64,000 nt of DNA, from positions 30,330 to 94,329 of the forward strand of contig NZ_JASAMB010000027.1 in NCBI RefSeq assembly GCF_029948125.1, read 5' to 3'. A program made the translations under genes and the position numbers. The stretch comes from Catellatospora sp. KI3. GTDB lineage: Bacteria > Actinomycetota > Actinomycetes > Mycobacteriales > Micromonosporaceae. Positions 58,605-64,000 of this stretch are shown here, piece by piece; the stretch's first letter is position 1; the number at the start of each line of letters is the position of its first letter. Under the pieces are notes generated by a model. The model ran no database searches. It saw only the letters and a list, made by a program, of their open reading frames with translations, and was not told where the DNA came from.

Positions 58605-59276
58605 TCAGCCCAGGTGCTTGAGCGCCTCGCGCCGGGACAGGCCGGACAGCTCCGGGTGGGCGGCGACGAAGGCGCGCACCGCGGCGGGGTCGGTGCGGGC
58701 GTGCTGGCGCAGGGCCCAGCCGATCGCCTTGCGCACGAAGAAGTCCGGATGGTCGGCCCGCGCCGCGCAGTAGCCGAAGAGCCGGCCGGCGTCGGCGGCC
58801 CGCCCGTACGCGAGCTGGTGCAGGATCGAGGTGCGGATCAGCCACAGCTGGTCGCCGCGGTTCCACTGGTCCAGCGTCGCGACCAGTTCGGGGTGCCGCG
58901 CGACGATCGGGCCCACCACGTGCGGGGCGATCGTGTCGACCGTCTCCCACCAGGACTTCGTCACGATGAGGTGCCGGGCGGTGTCCATGAAGTCCGGCCG
59001 CAGCACCTTCGCGTGGCGGCGCAGGAGCAGCAGGGCGGCGTACTGGTACTCGCGCTCGGGCCGCTGCCAGCAGGCCAGCGCCAGCTCCCGCAGCTGCTCC
59101 TGGTCCGGCTTCGGCAGCCCGGCCTCGGCCGCCCGCACCACCGCGCGCACCCCCGGATTGGGCACCCCGAGAAACTCGAACTGCCCGCGCAGGTACGCCC
59201 GCATCGCCGGCGCCCGGTCCGGGTCCGCCGCCTCGACCAGCCCCGCCTCCAGCCGGGCGAACAACTGCTGCGCCAT
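58605..59276 (-). CDS. DNA alkylation repair protein, AlkD-like
   Basis: A 223-residue HEAT-like repeat protein that removes alkylated bases without base flipping. W110 and D114 in SWWETVDTIAPHVVG match the catalytic Trp/Asp of Bacillus AlkD, and REYQYAALLLLRRH, DPDFFVRKAIGWALRQ-like DHPDFFVRKAIGWALR are typical. GGGAGTGG precedes ATG 59276. It lies 44 bp upstream of the TMEM175-like gene on the same strand. Confidence 0.9.
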   Translation of the reverse strand: MAQQLFARLEAGLVEAADPDRAPAMRAYLRGQFEFLGVPNPGVRAVVRAAEAGLPKPDQEQLRELALACWQRPEREYQYAALLLLRRHAKVLRPDFMDTARHLIVTKSWWETVDTIAPHVVGPIVARHPELVATLDQWNRGDQLWLIRTSILHQLAYGRAADAGRLFGYCAARADHPDFFVRKAIGWALRQHARTDPAAVRAFVAAHPELSGLSRREALKHLG

Positions 59277-59335
59277 GCCACCACTCCCGTATTGGCCCGC
59301 GTATGTACCCGCAGGTCGGTGGAATACTGCGAATC

Positions 59336-60394
59336 ATGAACACTAGTCCGACCGGTTCGCCCGTGGCCGACCTGGCCCGCCTGTGGTCCGCCGAGCCCGG
59401 CTTCCTCAACACCGCCAGCTTCGGGCTGCCGCCCGCCCCGGCCTGGGACGCGCTGCAGCGGGCCCAGGACGACTGGCGGGCCGGGCGGGTCTCCTGGGAG
59501 GGCTGGGCCGAGTCGACCGAGCTGGCGCGCGCGTCGTACGCCCGGATCATCGGGGTCGACGTCGCCGACGTCGCGGTCGGCTCCCAGGTGTCGCAGATGC
59601 TCGCACCGGTCGCCGACGCGGTGCCCGACGGCGGCGTGGTGCTGGTCCCCGAGCGCGAGTTCACCTCGGCGGTGTTCCCGTTCGCGGTGCAGGGCGACCG
59701 GGGCGTGACCGTGCGCACCGCGCCGCTGGAGCAGCTGGCCGAGCAGATCGACGCCGGTGTCGACGTGGTCTCGTTCTCGCTGGTGCAGTCGCTGGACGGC
59801 CGGATCGCCGACTACGCCGCCATCGTCGCGGCGGCCCGCGCGGCCGGGGCGCGGGTGGTCGTCGACGCGACCCAGGCCTGCGGCTGGCTGCCGTTCGACG
59901 GGGCACTGGCCGACGTGGTCGTCGCCGGGGCGTACAAGTGGATGATGTCCCCGCGCGGCACCGGCTTCGCCTACCTGGCCCCCGACCTGCGCGAACGGCT
60001 GCGGCCCTCGCAGGCGGGCTGGTTCGCCGCCGAGGACGTGCACGGCGGCTACTACGGCCTGCCGCTGCGCCTGGCCAAGGACGCCCGCGCCTTCGACGTC
60101 TCGCCGGTCTGGCACTCCTGGGTCGGCACCGCGCCCGCGCTGGAGCTCATCGAGCAGATCGGGGTGGCGCACATCCAGGCCCACGACGTGGCCCTGGCCA
60201 ACCGCTTCCTCGCCGGGCTCGGACTGCCGCCGCGCGACAGCGCCATCGTCACCGTCGACGTGCCCGACGCCGAGCGCAAGCTGGCCGCCGCGGGCATCCG
60301 CGCCGCGGTACGCGGTGGGCGGGTGCGGGCGGCGTTCCACGTGTACACCACGCAGGCCGATGTGGACGCCGCCGTCGCGGCGCTGCTGTCCTGA
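59336..60394 (+). CDS. Class V aminotransferase-fold PLP enzyme
   Basis: A 352-residue pyridoxal-phosphate protein of the class V (cysteine desulfurase/kynureninase-like) fold. D177 (VVVDATQACGW) and K201 (AGAYKWMMSPRG) are the cofactor contacts; LNTASFGLPP at the N-terminus is typical. No active-site Cys loop like that of SufS is seen, so it is probably not a desulfurase. Substrate unknown. ATG 59336 follows an AATACT box by 7 nt. Its stop shares a base with the downstream VLRF1 gene, so the two are translationally coupled. Confidence 0.85.
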   Translation: MNTSPTGSPVADLARLWSAEPGFLNTASFGLPPAPAWDALQRAQDDWRAGRVSWEGWAESTELARASYARIIGVDVADVAVGSQVSQMLAPVADAVPDGGVVLVPEREFTSAVFPFAVQGDRGVTVRTAPLEQLAEQIDAGVDVVSFSLVQSLDGRIADYAAIVAAARAAGARVVVDATQACGWLPFDGALADVVVAGAYKWMMSPRGTGFAYLAPDLRERLRPSQAGWFAAEDVHGGYYGLPLRLAKDARAFDVSPVWHSWVGTAPALELIEQIGVAHIQAHDVALANRFLAGLGLPPRDSAIVTVDVPDAERKLAAAGIRAAVRGGRVRAAFHVYTTQADVDAAVAALLS

Positions 60395-61023
60395 TGGTCG
60401 CCAAGCCCGCCGAGGGCGGGGGCCGCTGGGTCGAGGTCCAGCCCCGGCGGCTGCGCCGCTGGCTGGACGGGTTCTACTCGCGCCACGACGGGGCCACCGA
60501 GGAGGGGCTGAAGCTGCTGGCCGCCAACGGCGACACCGCGCTGCTGCTGCCGCCGCCGGGCCTGCCCCCGGTCGCCGACGTCGACGCGCTGCTGGCCGAA
60601 CTGGCCGTGCCGCGCCGGCTGGGGCTGCTGCTGGCGCGGCGCAACGCGGTCGCGGTCGGGGTCGCCGACGGAGACGAGCTGATTTCGTCCAAGGTGGACA
60701 CGTTCTACGTGCAGGGGCGGACGGCGGCGGGGGGCTGGTCGCAGCAGCGGTACGCGCGGCGGCGGGACAACCAGGCCAGTGCGGCGGCCCAGGACGCGGC
60801 GGACGTCGCGGCGCGGATCCTGCTGCCGTACGCGGACAGCCTGGCCGCCCTGGTCTGCGGCGGCGACCGGGCCACGGTCGAGTCGATCCTCGCCGACAAG
60901 CGCCTGGAACCCCTGCTCCCGCTGCGCCACGACCGCCTGCTGGAGGTCCCCGAGCCCCGCCACGCGGTGCTGGTGGACGCCGTCGCGCTGGCCCACAACA
61001 TCCGCATCCACCTGGTGCCGTGA
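60394..61023 (+). CDS. acVLRF1 family peptidyl-tRNA hydrolase-like protein
   Basis: A 209-residue protein of the eRF1-like VLRF1 group (actinobacterial branch). GRTAAGGWSQQRYARRRDNQA matches the conserved G-x-x-x-x-G-W-S-Q-Q-R-x-x-R-R-x-x-Q loop, related to the catalytic loop of yeast Vms1, which releases stalled peptides from tRNA. The flanking strands (LGLLLARRNAVAVGVADG) fit the fold. Action on stalled ribosomes is inference. ATG 60394 overlaps the upstream stop. A family A repeat follows. Confidence 0.82.
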   Translation: MVAKPAEGGGRWVEVQPRRLRRWLDGFYSRHDGATEEGLKLLAANGDTALLLPPPGLPPVADVDALLAELAVPRRLGLLLARRNAVAVGVADGDELISSKVDTFYVQGRTAAGGWSQQRYARRRDNQASAAAQDAADVAARILLPYADSLAALVCGGDRATVESILADKRLEPLLPLRHDRLLEVPEPRHAVLVDAVALAHNIRIHLVP

Positions 61024-61062
61024 CCGGCCGGTGACGGTGTGCCCGCGCAGCCCCGGCTTTAA

Positions 61063-61127
61063 ATCGACGCTGGCCTATCTAGAAGACGGATTTCGTGAGT
61101 TCGTCCACTAGATAGGCCAGCGTCGAT
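61063..61127. repeat. Palindromic repeat family A, copy 2
   Basis: 65 bp with perfect 20-bp arms (ATCGACGCTGGCCTATCTAG and its complement) and a 25-nt loop. It lies 40 bp after the VLRF1 stop in a convergent spacer. Arms differ from copy 1 by one or two bases; the loop is largely different. Confidence 0.85.
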
Positions 61128-61178
61128 GCTAAGGCGGTGGGTCCACGCGGAGCCGCATGACCGGTCGAATCGGGGCTC

Positions 61179-62201
61179 TCAGCCGCCGAAGGTGTTGCAC
61201 TGGCGGGGGTCGCCCGTCGTGTAGCCCTGGTTGAACCACTGCTGGCGCTGCTGCGAGGAGCCGTGGGTGAAGGCGTCCTGGTTGATCTGGGCGCCGGCCT
61301 TCTGCTGGATCGCGTCGTCGCCGACCGCCGCGGCCGCCTCCAGGGCCTGGTCGATGTCCTGCTGGGTGACGCTCTTGAACAGCGGGGCGCCGGTGGCGTC
61401 CGTCGTCTTGCCGGCCGCGTTGGCCCAGACGCCCGCGTAGCAGTCGGCCTGCAGCTCCATCGCGACCGAGTACCGGTTGGCGTTGGCCGGGTCGCGCTGC
61501 TGCGCCCGCCGTACCTGCGCCTCGGTGCCGGTCAGGGTCTGGATGTGGTGGCCGTACTCATGGGCGAGCACGTACGCCTGGGCGAACTGGCCCTTGGCGC
61601 CGAACCGGCTGGCCAGCTCGTTGTAGAAGGCCAGGTCGATGTAGACGTGGTTGTCGCCGGGGCAGTAGAACGGGCCGACGCCGGAGGTGGCCGGGCCGCA
61701 GGCGGTGTTGACCGAGCCGGTGAAGTACCGCGTGGTCGCCTTCTGGTACGGCTGCCCGAAGTACTGCGGCATGGCGCTCTGCCAGTAGTTCTGGATCGAG
61801 TTGATGTAGAGCAGGTTGCGGCAGGCCGCGTCGTTGAACCGGTCGGGGTTGTCCTTCGAGCACCTGGTGGCCAGGTCGCCGGTCGCGCCGGTGTCGCCGG
61901 GCTGGTTCTGGGCGGGCTGGTTCACTCCGCCGAGGCCGCTGAAGATGCCGGAGCCACCGCCGGTGCACAGCAGGATGCCGACGCAGAGGGCGCCGACCAG
62001 GAGCACCACCATGCCGATCTTGCTGCGCATGAGGCTGGGCAGCAGGGCGCCGAGGCAGCCGGCACCGGCGCCGCCCATGCCGCCGCCGCCACCGCCGCCC
62101 ATGGGTGGGAAGTTGAAGCCGCCTCCGCCGCCACCGCCACCCTGGCCGCGCATGTCCTCGACCTGTGACGGGTCGAGTTCAGCGTTTTCATTGATGCTCA
62201 C
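61179..62201 (-). CDS. Neutral zinc metallopeptidase, KPN_02809 family
   Basis: A 340-residue membrane-anchored peptidase. A Gly-rich cytoplasmic stretch (20-48) leads to a transmembrane helix (~62-80); the catalytic domain carries the zinc motif HEYGH (214-218) and a downstream ELQADC with the third ligand. Substrate unknown. The start is set at GTG 62201: a TAGGCT box ends 7 nt before it, and the resulting N-terminus (SINENAELDPSQVEDMRG) matches how this family begins. An upstream ATG at 62219 would place the -10 box inside the gene. Confidence 0.88.
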   Translation of the reverse strand: MSINENAELDPSQVEDMRGQGGGGGGGGFNFPPMGGGGGGGMGGAGAGCLGALLPSLMRSKIGMVVLLVGALCVGILLCTGGGSGIFSGLGGVNQPAQNQPGDTGATGDLATRCSKDNPDRFNDAACRNLLYINSIQNYWQSAMPQYFGQPYQKATTRYFTGSVNTACGPATSGVGPFYCPGDNHVYIDLAFYNELASRFGAKGQFAQAYVLAHEYGHHIQTLTGTEAQVRRAQQRDPANANRYSVAMELQADCYAGVWANAAGKTTDATGAPLFKSVTQQDIDQALEAAAAVGDDAIQQKAGAQINQDAFTHGSSQQRQQWFNQGYTTGDPRQCNTFGG

Positions 62202-62208
62202 GTTCGCC

Positions 62209-62214
62209 AGCCTA
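62209..62214 (-). promoter_or_regulatory. TAGGCT -10 box of the metallopeptidase gene (leaderless)
   Basis: On the minus strand the box ends 7 nt before GTG 62201; it decides the start codon. Confidence 0.5.
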
Positions 62215-62292
62215 GGCATATTTGTGGGCAATTACACCTAAATCAGGGCGCTCCACAGGCAAATGCCGTGGCAGGTCGCCGCAGAACCCCCG

Positions 62293-62298
62293 GTAGAA
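62293..62298 (+). promoter_or_regulatory. TAGAAT -10 box of the ABC-F gene
   Basis: TAGAAT lies about 54 bp before ATG 62353, giving a leader of about 48 nt with a proper ribosome site. Confidence 0.45.
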
Positions 62299-62352
62299 TG
62301 GGCTCCTCATTCCCCGCGCCACCCGGTGGCCACCCCGACCTGGGAGAGATAC

Positions 62353-63951
<1,599 letters not shown>

Positions 63952-63966
63952 CCCGCCTCGCCTTTT

Positions 63967-64000
63967 ATTGACAGTGGCCTATCTAGAAGACGTTTCTGCG
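63967..64000. repeat. Palindromic repeat family A, copy 3 (cut by window end)
   Basis: ATTGACAGTGGCCTATCTAG at 63967-63986 is one arm with a single change from the consensus, followed by AAGACG as in copy 2. The other arm, if present, is beyond the window. Confidence 0.7.

Overview
The window is very GC-rich chromosomal DNA from an actinomycete, most likely a member of the Micromonosporaceae. The support is codon use with almost exclusively G/C third positions, many GTG starts, a HTH/DUF397 gene pair, whiA, and two classic actinobacterial gene orders: uvrC-rapZ-yvcK-whiA-gap-pgk-tpiA-secG, and ctaB divergent from tkt-tal-pgi-zwf-opcA-pgl. I see no rRNA, tRNA, CRISPR array, prophage or transposase gene. 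The family assignment is inference; no marker RNA is present.

Layout. 1-8.6 kb: the end of a TerC-like membrane protein gene, then cell-wall genes (NlpC/P60 peptidase, dipeptide epimerase, class A beta-lactamase-like hydrolase, lytic transglycosylase, SH3/glucosaminidase-like protein), a YhhN protein and the GTPase typA. 8.8-15.7 kb: a translationally coupled ABC exporter operon with two FtsX-like permeases of about 1000 residues and one ATPase with a degenerate signature motif. 15.7-19.3 kb: XRE regulator, DUF397 protein, a small Cys/His protein, rsgA and a zinc-ribbon membrane protein. 19.4-28.2 kb: uvrA, a Rieske lipoprotein, uvrC, rapZ, yvcK, whiA. 28.4-33.7 kb: gap-pgk-tpiA, an orphan peptide-type solute-binding lipoprotein and secG. 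33.9-42.1 kb (minus strand): the pentose-phosphate operon. 42.4-47.2 kb: heme O synthase, three poorly characterised genes and heme A synthase. 47.3-53.9 kb: the complete SUF iron-sulfur operon sufR-B-D-Rieske-C-S-U-T. 54-64 kb: acetyltransferase-like gene, LigD-type polymerase domain, LysE exporter, HAD hydrolase, TMEM175-like channel, AlkD-like glycosylase, a class V aminotransferase coupled to an actinobacterial VLRF1 gene, a zinc metallopeptidase and an ABC-F ATPase.

How it fits together. Central carbon genes form two facing blocks, glycolysis forward and pentose phosphate reverse, with strong palindromic terminators between them. uvrA carries a good match to the RecA-independent (PafBC-type) damage promoter. 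Several genes have a TANNNT -10 box 6-7 nt before the start codon, which predicts leaderless mRNAs. The least explained content is between genes: at least three families of intergenic palindromes (a 65-bp element with 20-bp arms, seen two or three times; a 46-bp element seen twice; and a 55-bp unit present as a facing pair) plus single long palindromes. No complete new defence or biosynthetic system is visible.
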